A stretch of DNA of 64,000 nt from Molanna angustata (Eukaryota; Arthropoda; Insecta; Trichoptera; Molannidae), in contig OY754981.1 of NCBI GenBank assembly GCA_963576475.1, forward strand, positions 29,364,132 to 29,428,131, in the 5' to 3' direction. The notes below the pieces were generated by a model. The model was not told the origin of the DNA, did not search any database, and worked only from the letters and a program-made list of their open reading frames with translations. Positions 1-15,200 of this stretch are shown here, in pieces (positions within the stretch are counted from its first letter, which is position 1; each line of letters opens with the position of its first letter). The position numbers and the translations under genes are program-made.

Positions 1-207
1 TGAACTCTGCAGGCCAAGGTCTGTGTGAGGGAGACATCCTCACGAGGATCAACAACACACCGTGCGGTGATGCCATGTCACTGAAGGAAGCGAGGAAGAT
101 CATCGACAGCTGCAAGGAGAGGCTGAGTCTTGTAGTTCTTAGAGAACAGAGGCCATCCACTAATAGTTCTTCGGGATTCCACGAACAGAATTATCATAAT
201 AATTTTG
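1..207 (+). CDS. pyd: pyd exon: C-terminal half of PDZ2
   Basis: Reads from base 3 as codons that include [20 protein letters not shown] and LSLVVLRE. These match the last strands and the alpha-B helix of ZO PDZ2. In ZO proteins PDZ2 mediates dimerisation through domain swapping. The exon ends in phase 1 before donor gtaagt at 208. Its 5' end lies outside the window. Confidence 0.95.
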
Positions 208-3200
208 GTAAGTAGAAAATCAAGACTTAAACTAAATATTTGTTTGTCGGCTTTCCCTGCTCAGTTGGCTCGGTTCTATTCCCAGTTGGCTCGGTTCTAT
301 TCCCAGTTGGCTCGGTTCTATTCCCAGTTGGCTCGGTTCTATTCCCAGTTGAGATACAGTTTTTGTACCGTCAGGAATTTTAAGTCCATTTTATGGTAAT
401 ATTGCCAAATCTCTTAACTCTTTCAGTTTCTAAATTATTGTATTATTTATTTATTTATTTCTTATAAACACAAGTGGTGATTTTATTGCCAAATGGCTAT
501 TTCTTCAAACTAGTTAGTGTATTCAAGTCGACTTTTATTTTTTTTTTTTTTGTTTATTAATTCATCGCTTTCATTTTGTTTCAGGTTCAGACATGATGAA
601 CTCTTATAGCGGTCAAAATTTGTATGTGGCCCCACCGTCTCGTTCCACTCTGTTGTTGGGCGAGGAGCGCAGCGGCAGTGGTGGTGGGGGCGGGGGGAGG
701 TCGAGGGGTCCCCTACCCCCCTCAGCCTCACCCCACCCCCACCAGGAGCCCCCCTCACCAGCAGAGAACCACCTGCACCCGCCTAGACCACCTCCACCCA
801 GACCTGAAGGTTAGATTCAAATATTTGTGGTGTATCAATTTAGTTGTGAAAAGAAATTTCTGCTTGAACAGACATAAATTATTCCAACAATACCGGTTCA
901 TTATCACACTCTGTAGCAGCAAGTAAAGTGACATGTTTATCATGATATTATGCCATTATCACACTCTGTAGCAGCAAGTAAAGTGACATGTTTATCATGA
1001 TATTATGTCATTATCACACAGTGTGGGGTAACTAGCAATAAGCGTTTCGGTTTGTGCGTTACCTTAAAAAGGAACATGACACATGGGTGTATGCCCACAA
1101 ACCAGCCTATGTGAGATGTTATTGTATTTTCAATTTACTAGGCTCTTACACACATGAAAACAATGATAATATAAAAGAGTGGAAGTACTATTCTAAGCCG
1201 ATATCTCACAACAAAACTGCCTTTAACAAATGTTTATTTTTTATTTCAGATTATTATAGCAGTAGAAGACAGTTATATGAAGAGGATCCTTTGAGCCAAA
1301 GAAATAAACCAGCGTAAGTTAACAAATTTTAACAAACAATACGTGTGTATAGTGTGACGTCACACACAGAATATTGTAAGAAATACAGTCTAATCTGTCA
1401 ATATTAATAATTCTAACCTCAATAAGAGTGCTTTACTCATTAATTATTAAGAACTACAGAAGAAATTAGGTGAACTCTTTCCTCAATTGAAGTGAGCTTT
1501 ATCATGATTTTAGTTTAAACCCTTTAATAACACTTGTTCAACACGTACTTTACTTTGTGTTGCTGTCAACATTTAGTTGAACCGCATCATTAGAGAGTGT
1601 TGGTTTTTGTTGGTGGGATTCATGACGAAGTACACGGAAGACAGATGGCCAAGAATGATGTTAGTTTAGACCGTGAATGACAACCAGAGGTGTTGGAAGA
1701 CCGCCAATGCGATGGAGAGATGACATCAGCCGTCATGCAGGTGTCAATTATATGCTTAGAGCACAAGATAGAGTGGCTTGGAAGGAGGTGGAGGAGGCTG
1801 AAAATATTACTAATTTATAACTTGTCTCGATATTATTGTTTTTTTTCATTCTATGGTAATATTTCCTAAAGTTGCACAGAGTATTTTAATTGGTTTGGAT
1901 CTTTTCTATAGAATGTGTTGTATGTTTGTTTCTTCTAGGAGTGAACCTCGCCTAATTAGTTTCCAAAAAGACGGATCAGTGGGGTTGAGGTTGACGGGTG
2001 GTAACCAAGTTGGGATCTTTGTATCGGCTGTGCAACCTGGAAGTCCAGCTTCATTGCAGGGACTCACACCTGGAGATAATATATTAAAGGTAATTTTCAT
2101 TTCATTTTTATATCTTATCATTCTACAATTATTTTTTACTTTGTGGTATCAATAAATTAAATAAAACACAACTTTGGGTACACTACCACTAAAATTGTAA
2201 CTTTTATTAGATTGAATAAAAATTCCGCAATAATTTTTCAAACGAGATTGGTGTTTAGGTATACATAGATGTGTTGTTCTCCCTTTTATAAGGCAATGCA
2301 CACCCGCATACCTTTCGCTGGTTACCCCACATTGTGGGATATGCCGTGATATGAATGAATGGATGAATGATAATTTATCAAAAGTTTTTTTAGAGGAATT
2401 TTTGTTAGATCGAATAAAAGTTATAATTTTATTGGTGTACACAAAGTTGTGTTTTATTTAATTTTATTAACATTAAATGTACCTAAATTTCTGCCCAGGG
2501 CTTTTGACTATGAAGTCAGTTATTTCAACGCCTGGGTCATACTTCAATTTGTTTATAAGTTCTTGATATTGATTTAAATTTGTTGCTGTTTTTAAAATCT
2601 TTTTAAAATCACATTAATATTGTTTCCTTATTAAGGGCACTGCTATCTCTTGGATAAATCAGTAAGTTATATTGACAGCCGGTTTCACATTTAATTAAAG
2701 AAAATTTAAGCTGATGTAAAATACTCTAATGATGTTCGTTTGGAATTACAGTAGGAACTTTATAAACATAGTATATGTAAGATGTATTCTTTAGAAATTA
2801 TGTATTTCTTTACAATAATATCTAACCCCAATGAATGTTTCATTTAAACTAGAGTCTTGTCGTTCGGCAAAACACATTTAACTTATTTTCTGTCATTCAA
2901 TTAATTATAAAAACAATCTATGTATTTAGTGCATTTAGGCCCGAATTTATAAAACTTACTAAGAATTTTCTCAATGCTAAGCATGACAAATTCCATACAT
3001 TTCGGTGTGTTAAGTATTGACTTAAGCACTGAGAATGGTTTATAAATACCGCCCTTATAGTTTGATTAGGTGCACTCTTGGTGGTGAAAATTATAATTTT
3101 CGACAAGATTTTTTTTTTATCATGCATTTGTCACTATTTTAGATAAATGAAATGGAAATGAAAGGTGTTACGAGAGAAGAAGCTGTTCTGTTTCTATTGA

Positions 3201-6200
3201 GTCTCCAGGAACAGATTGATTTAATAGTACAACATTCACCCGAAGAGTACCAATCCATAGCTACTCAACAAAAGGGTAATAATTAGTTTTCTTATATTAA
3301 TATAATACTCCAAAATTTCATACATATTTTAGGTTATCTGCCTATCAAATATTGCAAAAATATACATTAACCTAACCTTAGGATTAATAGGTTGAAGGGA
3401 TTTTATTGAAGTTAGTAACAAGTCACAGTAATGACACAGCAGAAGCAAAAAAAGTTATTTGATCTCAAATTGTAGATGATACCTACAACAATAGTTCGTC
3501 GTTCAAATTGTAGCAACAAAATTAAAAAAAAAATGGAAAAATTTTGATTTCCGGAAAATATTTTTATATACATAAGTATAATCAATAGAGTAGGTACTAT
3601 GTTTATGCCTCTATTTCTCCTATGGCAACTTAGGAGATAGAGGCCACATTAAAATGTTTATACACTTGGCAGTGGCAACACTACCAGATTCTTCTAGAGC
3701 TTAGATTTTGGTAGATAAACATAAAAGTTAGTTATGGGCAGTCCTTACATAATATAATATATAAATGTAGTTTTTATATACCCAATAAGTATTAAAGGAC
3801 ATTTTGTCCAAGAACATTCTGGAACATACGACAAAAAGTTTATCCTTTGTGGTAATATATATTGATATATTCAATTGTATTTTTAGGTGATTCATTCCAT
3901 ATAAAGTGCCATTTTCATTATACCGAACCAACCAAAGGAGAAATGTCCTTTAGAAGTGGAGATGTCTTCCATGTGGTGGATACATTACACAATGGGACAG
4001 TTGGAGCGTGGCAGGTCTTTAGGATAGGTAAATATTATATACTTATTTTATGCAAAAGAGTGAATACAAAAAAAGCAGAGTTTTGTGAGTGGATAAAATA
4101 TTAGAGAGACAGTTATATTTGGTTACAAAAGAGAAAAGCAATTAGTGGTTTCACTGGATTCATGAATTCAGGCCCATGAGAACAGGCGATCAGAGTACCA
4201 GCCAGAATAGGCGAGCCACATAGGCTTGCCATCATGTATGCAGGCTTAAGGGGCCCCTCTATGACTCGAGTTAAGCTCACCACTCACCCACCATGGAACA
4301 ATCAGGTCCACATAAATTACTCTTTTCAGAGAAAGAGAGTATATTGTCAAGTCAGGTCTATGAGATGCGATGGAGATCTCTTTGGATGCATATATCTCGC
4401 TGCTCATGTATTCATCAGCATATTATAATTATTGATAAGTTAAAACACGTACAGACAGGATTAGATCAAATGTTGGGAGACATACTATACTTTGGATATA
4501 GAAACTCAGTAATTGTATCACTTTCTATTGAACCATCTGCCTGCTGAGTTCATTTTTTTTTTAACATGTCCATGTAGGGGACGCCAGCTATTAGGATTTG
4601 GGTCCATTTTACTCTTCCAAAGAAGCGCACTACGTAGCGTTGGGAGGGGTTTGCAATCTAGAAAAGAGTTTATTAATTCGGATTTTAAAAAGACCCGGGT
4701 TGTACGAAGGTGGAAACACAATTCGGAAGATCGTTCCACAGTCGGGCTGCTGTATTTATAAAGGAGTTCGAGAAGCGACTTGTTCGTATATGTTGAAGGT
4801 CCACTGTGAATGGGTGCTGCGATTGAGTGAAGCGAGTGACTGTTGCGAGTGGGTGGAGGACGGACCAAAGATGCAAGTTCTTCTGAGCAATTCCCGTGGT
4901 AGTATCTATAGAATAAACTTAAAATACCGACTCTGCGTCTGTGTTCTAGTGATTGCAATCCATCAGTCAGTGATGGATCATCAATCAGAGAATGAATGAG
5001 GAACGCCTGATGAAGAAAATACACATTGCGGACAGGAATGGAATGAGAGGTGTTAACTGCTGTATAAGAGAACTGAAGAATGTGAATATTAGTTATGAGC
5101 TATCATGAAACTTTTTATTTATCAATGTTGTTACCAGCTGAGTTTTAATTATTGTAATGTGTTTAATGGTTTCAGGTCGTAACAATCAAGAAGTACAAAA
5201 AGGTATAATTCCTAACAAAGCCAGGGCGGAGGAATTGGCCACAGCCCAGTTCAACGCCACCAAAAAAGAGATGTCAGTCAGTAGTTCAGAGTCCAGGGGA
5301 AGCTTCTTTAGAAGAAGAAGATCTACACATCGAAGATCCAAATCTCTCGGAAAGGTATAAGAAAAATAATATATTTTTGCCTGACTAAATATTTTTAATG
5401 GTTCTTGTAGAACATTTTTGGTTGTTCGCTTATGTATTATTTTTTTCTTCGAAATTTAATTATTGTAACAATATATTTTTGCCTCCACCACACACAATCC
5501 ATGGCTGGAGATCAGGTAATTAATGTCACATTGTGTAACAGGCCTACAAAGTTTGATAGATTTTGATATTATACCACAATTTAACAAATATATCTTTAGT
5601 TTTTTGGCATACATTTAATGAATTAAAGAAAATTCCCCTTGAGAAAGTGATGACAGTCTGTGATGGTTGTGGAATGTAAAACATCACATCTATGTATTTT
5701 ATTTTTATATATGGTTTTGTGATTTTATTGGGAAATGTCAATAATTATAGTTAAAAATCTTTCTGAAATGTGCATGTTTTTATAATTTTCTAAATAAATT
5801 TGTATACTATTATTTTCTTTACTTGTAATTCGACAATGGTTGTATGATATGATGAACTAGAGTCTTGAATATTTGACATAAAATTTTTTAAGACAAAAAC
5901 TATTTTAAAGTTTTCTTTTAGTTATTTCTGTTATTTAATAATTAGATAAATTTATATATTTTTTACAGGAACACTGGGATGATGTAGTATTCTCCGATAG
6001 CATATCCAAATTCCCTGCTTACGAGCGTGTAGTCCTTAAACATCCAGGGTTTGTAAGACCCGTTGTGTTATTTGGTCCTATCGCTGACTTGGCAAGGGAG
6101 AAACTTCTCAGGGATTATCCCGATAAGTTTACTGCACCACGTAAGTTCCTATCATAGTTATTTTGTACCTTATACAGATAAAATCTTTTGCATAATTCAA

Positions 6201-9200
6201 ATAATAACATGATAAATAGAAAATAATAATGCAACAAGTAAATTATTTTGTATTGAATAAAAATATCACTGTACTTTACTGATGTGTAATTCATATAAAG
6301 CAGAATGTATTGAAATTGATTGTAGATTACAATTTAATTGCACAGTTCAAATTTTTCAGTGAAATGCATTAAATAATTTCATAAATCCATTTGTATAAAC
6401 TTCATCCAGAAGTCGGTAAATTAGGATCCTCATTTGTCTATACTTCTTACATACCACACAATTGTGTTATCAAAGCATAAGTGAGCAACATATAAAAGAG
6501 ATTTGTCAAATTATTTGGAAAGAAAATGATTAATGAATTTTTTTGCAGAGTTGGATAACACAATGGAAGATGGTAAAAGCAAATCAACGTCAGGTATCAT
6601 CAGACTTTCTGGAATACGAGCAATAATGGATAGAGGAAAGCATGCACTTCTTGACATAACACCAAACGCCGTAGACAGACTCAACTATGCACAGTTCTAT
6701 CCGGTTGTCATATTCCTCAAGGCTGATAATAAACACATCATCAAACAGCTCAGACAAGGAATACCTAAGTAAGTATTTACTTTCATTCACATATTGGCTA
6801 CAGATAATGGTTTGAATAATTATTTAGGAATAATTGACTTGTCATGGCAATTTTTTCAGTCAATTACTGATGCTGGTGTCCTGGGTTCGATTTCCAACAG
6901 GAGCGAAATTAATTTAAAATTATTTCTCTTACGATTATTGCTTCTCTGGGCTGGAAACACTGAGTAGTTGGAAGAAATTGCAGTTTGCAATAAACTCGCT
7001 ACTTGCGCAGGGTGAAATGAGGTCTCTTATCTTCTTCATTGACTTCATAACTGAGGATTACGGGTACACTTGACGAATATTCTGAGCTGGATTCCGGATT
7101 CGATTCCCATTATTTTCAGTCTACATAGATTTGTGTGATTTAAATATCATCAGTCTCCAGAATATGGCATCTTGTTATTGGGTGCATGTTAAATTATCCT
7201 TAACATAATAACTAAGGTATTAATACAAATATCTTAGAGATTTGAATTTGTGTTGATTGTTTATTTCATTTCAAATCTCCTCAGATCAGCACACAAATCC
7301 TCAAAGAAACTTCTGGAGCACTGTCAAAGGATGGATCGTGTATGGAGTCATATCTTCACTCAGACAATCGGCCTCAGCGAAGCTACGGCCAACAGTTGGT
7401 ATGCCAAACTGAATGAACTGATACAGAGGAGTCAGGCTCAACATCTCTGGATATCAGAGACAAAGGTCAGTTCCTATCTGATGTCATTTTTCTGTAGTTT
7501 TGAGTATAAAGATAGAATAAACTGTTGTAAGCTATTTGTTAATCTTTCTAATTTATTTATTACATTTAAATGATTGATTTTATTAGACAAGAATGTAAGA
7601 TCAAAGATGCATTGAAAATAAAATGAAAAAATAAACATCTTATATTAGAGGTTCAGACGGCGCAGCATTTAGATTATAATTATTAATGTTCGTACACACA
7701 TTAGAATGAAACAATTGGTCAAGTAAGAATGAACACAACAATGTTGCGTGTAAATGTAATTTTGAAAGATGAGGATGTAATAATTCAGAATAGTAGAACA
7801 ATACGCATGAGGTGAAGCATAACGAGAGAATTCATATTTTTTACCTTACCCGAAGCTACGAAGGTTGGTTACCGTCCCATCAGTGCTATCTCCACTTCAT
7901 TCCAACGACCCAAATTAGTAATGCATTGCTATTTCTGAACCACTGTCTCTGGTTATAGGGCCATGATACTCTTCGTCATCCTGGTCCTCTTCTCCCACTT
8001 GTATCCTTCCCTGGATTAGTTGCAGGAGTTAGTACACCCAAAACATTGCAATTTTCTTGTCATTATACAGTCAAGACTCTTAAGATCTTTTTTCATTCGT
8101 TGAAAAACAATCTCGTTCTGAACTCTGTTTCTTCAGTTTATTTTCTGAATTATTTTATTCTTCTTTCTGATGCATCAATTAGTTTCCAGGCTTCTATGAT
8201 AGTTTTATTTCAATAACATTTTTTATATGATTAACTAGAGATTATCTTCATGACGTTTTGAGTTTCGTGTGAAACAATATATGACTGTGTTTTCAATTTC
8301 TTTTTAGCCTTATATAATAAGATTTTTTTATCTACAGTATATAATATTTAAAGCATTGCTGTGTTATTGGTTTAAAGGGAATATTGTGCTTGTAATTCCA
8401 ATTTATGCTTTTTTATTTGCTTTTTACATAAGTTTATATAATTTATTGTTTTATTTTTTTCATATTAGGCTATTCCTTTATAAAAATACTAGAGTATGAG
8501 GTATCATCATTCCATAAAAAAATATTAAGTACACTACGAATATCAAATTGTAGAAGAAATTAATATTGTGAAGGAATCATTCATTGTTTTACAGATTATA
8601 TATCCATTTTTGTAATTGTTACATTGCTTTTTATCAATTCAATGGAGCCAGGTGCATAAAAGCGAATTATTTTACTAATTTGACTCAAGTAGAAATCAAC
8701 CAATCTCATTAATGCCAACATACAGAATGTTACTGGTTTAAAATCATATAAATTAACGCTTCAATAGGCACATTGAAAGAAGTAATTGATTCAGCCATAA
8801 TAATATAATTGAATGGTAATGTTGCATATAATAATTTAGAATAGGCAAGCTATAAAACAGCTTTTGTACTTATTGTGATAAAATATTTAAAAACATAAAA
8901 AACTACTTGTCATATTATATCAGTGTAAAACATGGGACTGTAAAGACAATATATTGATAATATTCATAGTATTGACTACACAATTTGAAAATTGAGTTGA
9001 GTATTTTTTTATAGATACATGAACTTATCATAAGCTCATATATATAAGTAAAAATTATTTATATTATTCAAAGGATATTCGAAAAATTGTACAGTTTCAT
9101 TTCCACTAAACTTTAACAAATTAATATAACAACGTTGCTGAAGATGGACGAAAAGTCCGAAAACGTTTCAACATCAATTTGTTATAAGTGTATTTGGTCA

Positions 9201-12200
9201 ATATACACTTCAGTCTACAATTTTATTAATAAGAACATTGAAGACTTGTAAGTAGAAAGTTTTTTTTGTGTCTATCAAAGGGTTAATAATATAAGTACTT
9301 CTGTGTGATTAGCATCTAGTTGAAATGGGCTGATTTTTATTTTTACACTGTCATCATAGTAAAAAAATGTCTACGCTTTAAGAATCACTGGGATTTCATG
9401 GGTTATAGAGTAAATGTATGTTTTTTTGTTTGGTTCTAGCGCTTTGAAATGGTGTCGGACATATATTTTCCTCCTCCCCCTCTAGCGCCCGCTCCCGTCG
9501 ATCCCTCTACAAACTACCCCAGCAGATATCCCTATCCTTACTTCTCTCGCATGAACCCCGCATTCTCTTATCCCCTCCAGTACAGAACCAAGGGTGTGAG
9601 GTACAACGCTAACCCGCTGTATCGTCCACAGAGATCCAGTGCCCCCTATTACTATAACCAGACCCATAACCCAGGCTTTTATTATAACAACCACCGCTTC
9701 GATCTAAACAATCGCCTGTCGCAGTTGTTCACTGAGAGTAACATTTACAAGGCGCAACCTTACAGACCGCACAGCGTCATGGAGAGTCCCGTCGCTCAGA
9801 TGTACGGAAGGATCCCGAGAAGGCCTTCGTCAGTTATGCCATTTGTGAGCGACGGGGAACTCCCCAAAAACGGTTGCGGGGTGAAAGGTTGCGCTTGCAG
9901 TATGTCAAAGACAGCTCGTAACTCCTCACCACCGGAACCGGCGATAAACGAACCGCCCGACGAGAAAGACGATTGCGAACAGTCTGACAATCAGTCGGAG
10001 AGTTCCGGAAGCGACACTCTCAACAATCCGGAGCCGAAGAATGAAAGCAATTCGCAAACGAATCTGTCTCAGTCGGGTGGTCCAGTTATCGAGGAGTATT
10101 TAGGTTATGTGTGAGTGTTCTTTCACATTGGGTAGCGTTACAAATATCATATTTCTAGTCATTGAGCTACCTAACTATAGAGGAACAAATCTAATCATCA
10201 TCATGATTGTATATTCCGCTTATGCATAGTTAATTTCCATTTTCATGTGATCTGTTTTTGCTCAATTTACATATCCAAATAAAGTTTAAAGGTGGATTTT
10301 TATTTGTGTAATCATCGTATGTAGCTACTGCAATTGTCTGGCACGTAAAGTATATTTGTTTCACTTATGTAATATACCTGTGCAATGCCAAATGAAGCTT
10401 CAGGCTAAAATTGATTATCAGTACATATTAAAACAAAAAATAAGCTAAATGGAAAATAAACAAATTTCATCTATATTTAGTGAAAAAGATTCATTTGGTA
10501 ATACATGGGTTTAATTCAGATGATTGATTTTGGAATCAGCAGTCAACCTTTGGCATATATGATTTATTTTTAAATCTATAGAATTTTCTTTTTATATTTC
10601 ATTGCAGTAATATATTATGCACTAACTGTATGTTACACAAATGAAACTTCATCTTGAATCTGTGTTATTATATATTTTTTTAATAGAGTGTAAATGTCAA
10701 TACTGTTTGACTAACTTATTCATTGGAAATTTTGTCTTTACAATGTTGTTTTGTTTTTTACAATAGTCATATTAGTCGATCGTTGATTTTTTTACAATCG
10801 TTAAAATAATACTAAGTCTATAAAACGGTACCAAATATAGATCTTGCCAAAAAATACTAATTATAATTATCTAGTGTTAAGTTAGGTGTATATAAGAGAT
10901 ATCAGTCATTAATCTACCTCATAATAATTTATACACATATCATTCATATTAAACTTCATACCATTCATTGTTATATTTCACGCTAGTGTTGTCATTTAAT
11001 TTAATTTTTCTAATATTTTAATCCAAATCTATTCTAAATATTTTTCCAACATATCTTGCAACATTATTTTTATCTTTTTCAATATTATTACATCATGAAT
11101 TTGATTTTTTGTATCAAAATGCTTAAACTTTTTCAGTAAGGCTGAGTTGTTTCAACAAAAGTATCAGTAATAGTATAGTTAATCAACGAAACAACCAAAA
11201 GTCTGGAACAATTTAAAATCAAAGTACTTTGACTCTTTGTTCTAGAAACACAGCCTAAGACTACTCAATACTTTTAATAAAGTGCTTATTGTCAATAAAT
11301 TAATCATTGAGTATTAGAAATAAGATGTGCATTACTTTATAAAAGAAGCAATACACATTCGTATATCCCTACACAACATCCTCATTATACCTAAAAAGGT
11401 AAGATTCAGAATGGGTGATGAACCTCATTGAGTAAATAATGTCTTTTGTTATGTAAATGTTGCCATCTTACACATTTTTTTTTTGCATAGTAAAATATTT
11501 TTATTATACAAAAAATAATTTGTACATAATGTGGCGGACTCGTTGTCAGTCAACCACACAAGTAAATACGTCTGTAGCAAGTATTAATAAAATATTATGT
11601 ACATAATGTGGTGGACTCGTTGTCAGTCAACCACACAAGTAAATACGTTTGTAGCAAGTATTAATAAAATATTATGCAATCAAAAAAGAAGAAACAGCAA
11701 CACAAACGTACAAGGTTATTAACAATTTAAAAAATATATATATAAACAAAAGGATGGGATATGAAGTAGTATAAATAAATAATTTTGCAAGATATAATAT
11801 ATTAATGCTAATGAACTAAATGAATTCAATCTATCTTGTGTGTGTGTGTGTGTGTACGTGTGCCTCTGTAAGTGTCCCCGTTTAATAATGCTTAACTACA
11901 TCTGCCGTTGGTATCTGTTTTTTCTGCCAACCAACAACCAAACGTCGTGTCGACACCGTTCCAACCGCAAAATACCGACAGAGATCGGAACCCCTGTCGG
12001 ACGACTTCCTATTTCCGATGTCTACCACGGAGTCGAGGCTGTCGTACGCCTCCAGTCCCGAGAGCGACGCGGAGACTGGCGGACCAGAAGGAAGACTCCA
12101 ACCGAGGATGCTGAGGGCTTCATCCGATCCTTCTGTCGCTACGCAGCAAGACGCTTTGGACAGGGACGAACTTAACGGAGGAGAGATGGCCCCTCCTCCT

Positions 12201-15200
12201 CCACCCTACACGGTTAGTCATGCATCCATCTCTCTCTCTTCACGTCTTATGCTTTTCATGTTGTGTCTCTTTCACCTTTCATTGTCATTCATTATTTGTT
12301 ATTTCACTGCTTTTTTATGTTGGCACCCTGTTTTTCTCTTGCAATGAAAATAATGTAGGTATTCAGGAATATAAAGTTAAAGAATGCTATTATTTTTATG
12401 TGTGTTTTCTCCACAGTTAGGCCCGATTGTTTTAAACAATGATTAAAGACACAATTTTATAAAATCTAATTTTTTTACTACACTTTTACTTTAATCTATG
12501 TTGAAAAAACTCTGCAACGTGACCGCTCGGAGTGGGTATAATAATGAAATTTACACATTTTCAATTCTAAATGTTATGCAATATGTCATCATTTGTTATA
12601 TGAAACCTTTTATGTGCTCTGATGAATTTTATTAGAGAAGTATAAAACTGTTTTAAATCTCACACATTAAGTTAGGTTCAGCAGAGATACCCATGAAGTT
12701 GATTAAGATGATATTAAGATTCCGTTTAGTATAAAAATAATTGATTGATTTTATTAATTTACACAGAAAATAATTTCAAACTAAACGAATTTTTATGATT
12801 GAATATAGAATGATTATGAATAAGGGTTAGATCAGGATCGAGAATTATTTTGCACATTTTTAAGATTAAGACAGGATAACAACGTATTAAGATTGTTTCA
12901 TGAGCAGTCCTACAGAACAATCAAACCATCTTAGTTTATTTATTACTATCAATAAAGGTTTATTATGCACTAGAGCAATTTTACATACCCACTATCATTT
13001 GCAAAGGAATTTCTAATATTTGTTAGCAAGTACATTGAGCCTGTACTATTGACAATTATCAAGATATATGAAATGTTTTGAAAAGGTTGGAATATCATGT
13101 TCTTTGTAAATGTTTCTCTTAACATTTTGGTGATTGGTTTTGTCTTCATCTATTAAAATTTTACAATCCGAATCCCTCCAAATAGGTGATGAGATGTGTC
13201 ATTTATTGGAAAAGTAAATCTCTCAAGTGATAAAAAGGTGATTGGACCTCTCAATCAATAACAAATAACTTAATCATTCAATCTGTGATGGGATTGACAG
13301 ACAGGCATGATAACTTGGTGAAGATTATATTGTATATCTGTGGATTTTCTTATTTTAATTATCGGTGTTTTTTTCTAGATAAATTGGTGGGTAGGTATGA
13401 TGAATCAAAAAAACAAACTATTCATCTTATGTTGATCTAAGTTATAATTAATTCTAGACAGCACTTTTAAGTATTGTGATTTATTAAAAATTAATTAGTT
13501 TATTAGTTATCCCCGTCTATGTTTTACTGTTTGTGTGTTTTGAGATTGCAGAACATCTCATAAACGTCACAGTCGACTTTTGTAATTAATTGTGTTTAGA
13601 GTCTAGATCTGTGAGACAGTGAACATCAATACCCTCCAGAATGTGGCAACTTGTTATTATGTACGTGTCAAATTAATATTATGTTATTAATAACCTGTCA
13701 GTTTCCCGAAAAGCAATTTAATATAAACAGTATGTATGTAGATACTAAACGATGTTTTATTTTTAAGATATTTACTTTTTAATGTTTTCAAGGGGAATTT
13801 TTATGAATATATGAAGTGTAATGAAAGTATTTTCTTATTAATGTGAGATCTCTTGGGACATACGTATTTTGGGATCACAAGTGACTCATTATTATTCATG
13901 ATTATGCAAAAATTTTATGACATTTCTATCAAAAGAATGACTACCTATAGGATTTTCTGCAATCGTAAAACACATATATTATAATGGTCATAAAAGTATA
14001 TTATGTTATCAATTACCTCTCAATCCTTTGTATAATTAGCTTTATGAGGCCTATTTTATTAAACTTCAGCAAAGTGGCTACAGCGACAGCAAGTATGGCT
14101 TCTCGTCAAACGGTGGTTCGGGCAATCCCTTGGCTGGCTCTGGTCCCCCAGGAGAGGGGGACATCGGACCCTATAGTCCTCCCAAAGCTCCCCTTCCATT
14201 ATCTCCACCGCAGTCACCTCAAGGACTATACGGACATGGTTAGTTTCATATTACATTATCACATATGACTATATTTATTGCATTATATGTAGTTGGATAT
14301 TATCCAAGACAGAATGAGATTGTTGGAAACAACGTATCTATAATTTCTTGTTTGATTTGATATATTCGTTTAGTTCCAGAGTTACCACCGAGAATAGACC
14401 GCGGGGTGAAGCCACCGGGTGGTGTTCTACTGCCTGGACCTACTCCTGGAAGAAATCCTCCCACCTTAAGGCATCATGCGCAGGTACTATCTAACTTTGA
14501 ACTTTATGAGCCTTATTATTTTACAGATGTTTGCCATATTATTTGTGAGAAAAATGAGTACATTTTTTAAAAGTGATTTATTAATATCACCATTGTTTTT
14601 TCCTTAATTTCTTATTATTTTCGACCTTTTATGGCATTTGAATATTTTTTACGTGATTTTTATGAAAAAACGAGTGCGTTGTAGCCAACACTAAACTCTT
14701 TGGCAATCTCTTAATTCATTTCTATGAAGTACATTTCTATTAGATTCTTAAACAAATATAAAATTCCCAGAGGAGAAAAGTTTTCACAATATACCATACA
14801 AACAAAAACATGTCACGTAACTCATAGTATGCATTTTCTACATGATACCTGTTGAGAAATTTTAAGTAAAATTGCATTGCTAGCAGGATGAGCATGTTCG
14901 AGATAGTGTATCAATGTTGATGAGGCGATGTATGTGTCAAGATAAAAGAATGTGGTGTTCGGTTCTCACTGCCTACCCCTTGAGGAAGATAGAAGTGGAG
15001 AGTAAAAAATACACTTGTCTATAGAGACACATACAATATCAATATGAAGTTGATATTGACAAATATATCTAGTAAAAATAAGTACTAATTTTGTTGTATT
15101 TGGCACTCCCAAAAATGTTTCACGATTTGTATAATTGTTCTGTAGTCTAATAAAATAGCAAGCAACATACCGTAGAATACTATAGAAATGTTTCACAATT

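Larger units (their letters stand above)
10284..11981 (+). other. intron, AT-rich
   Basis: No gene. It holds a MITE (11137-11258), a family C repeat (11330-11405), a two-copy tandem repeat (11520-11675) and a short TG run at 11840-11855. Confidence 0.7.

Noticed and set aside
12018..12347. Start of pyd exon at the Met at 12018
   Set aside because: The reading frame is open and homologous-looking upstream ([13 protein letters not shown]), so the Met is internal.
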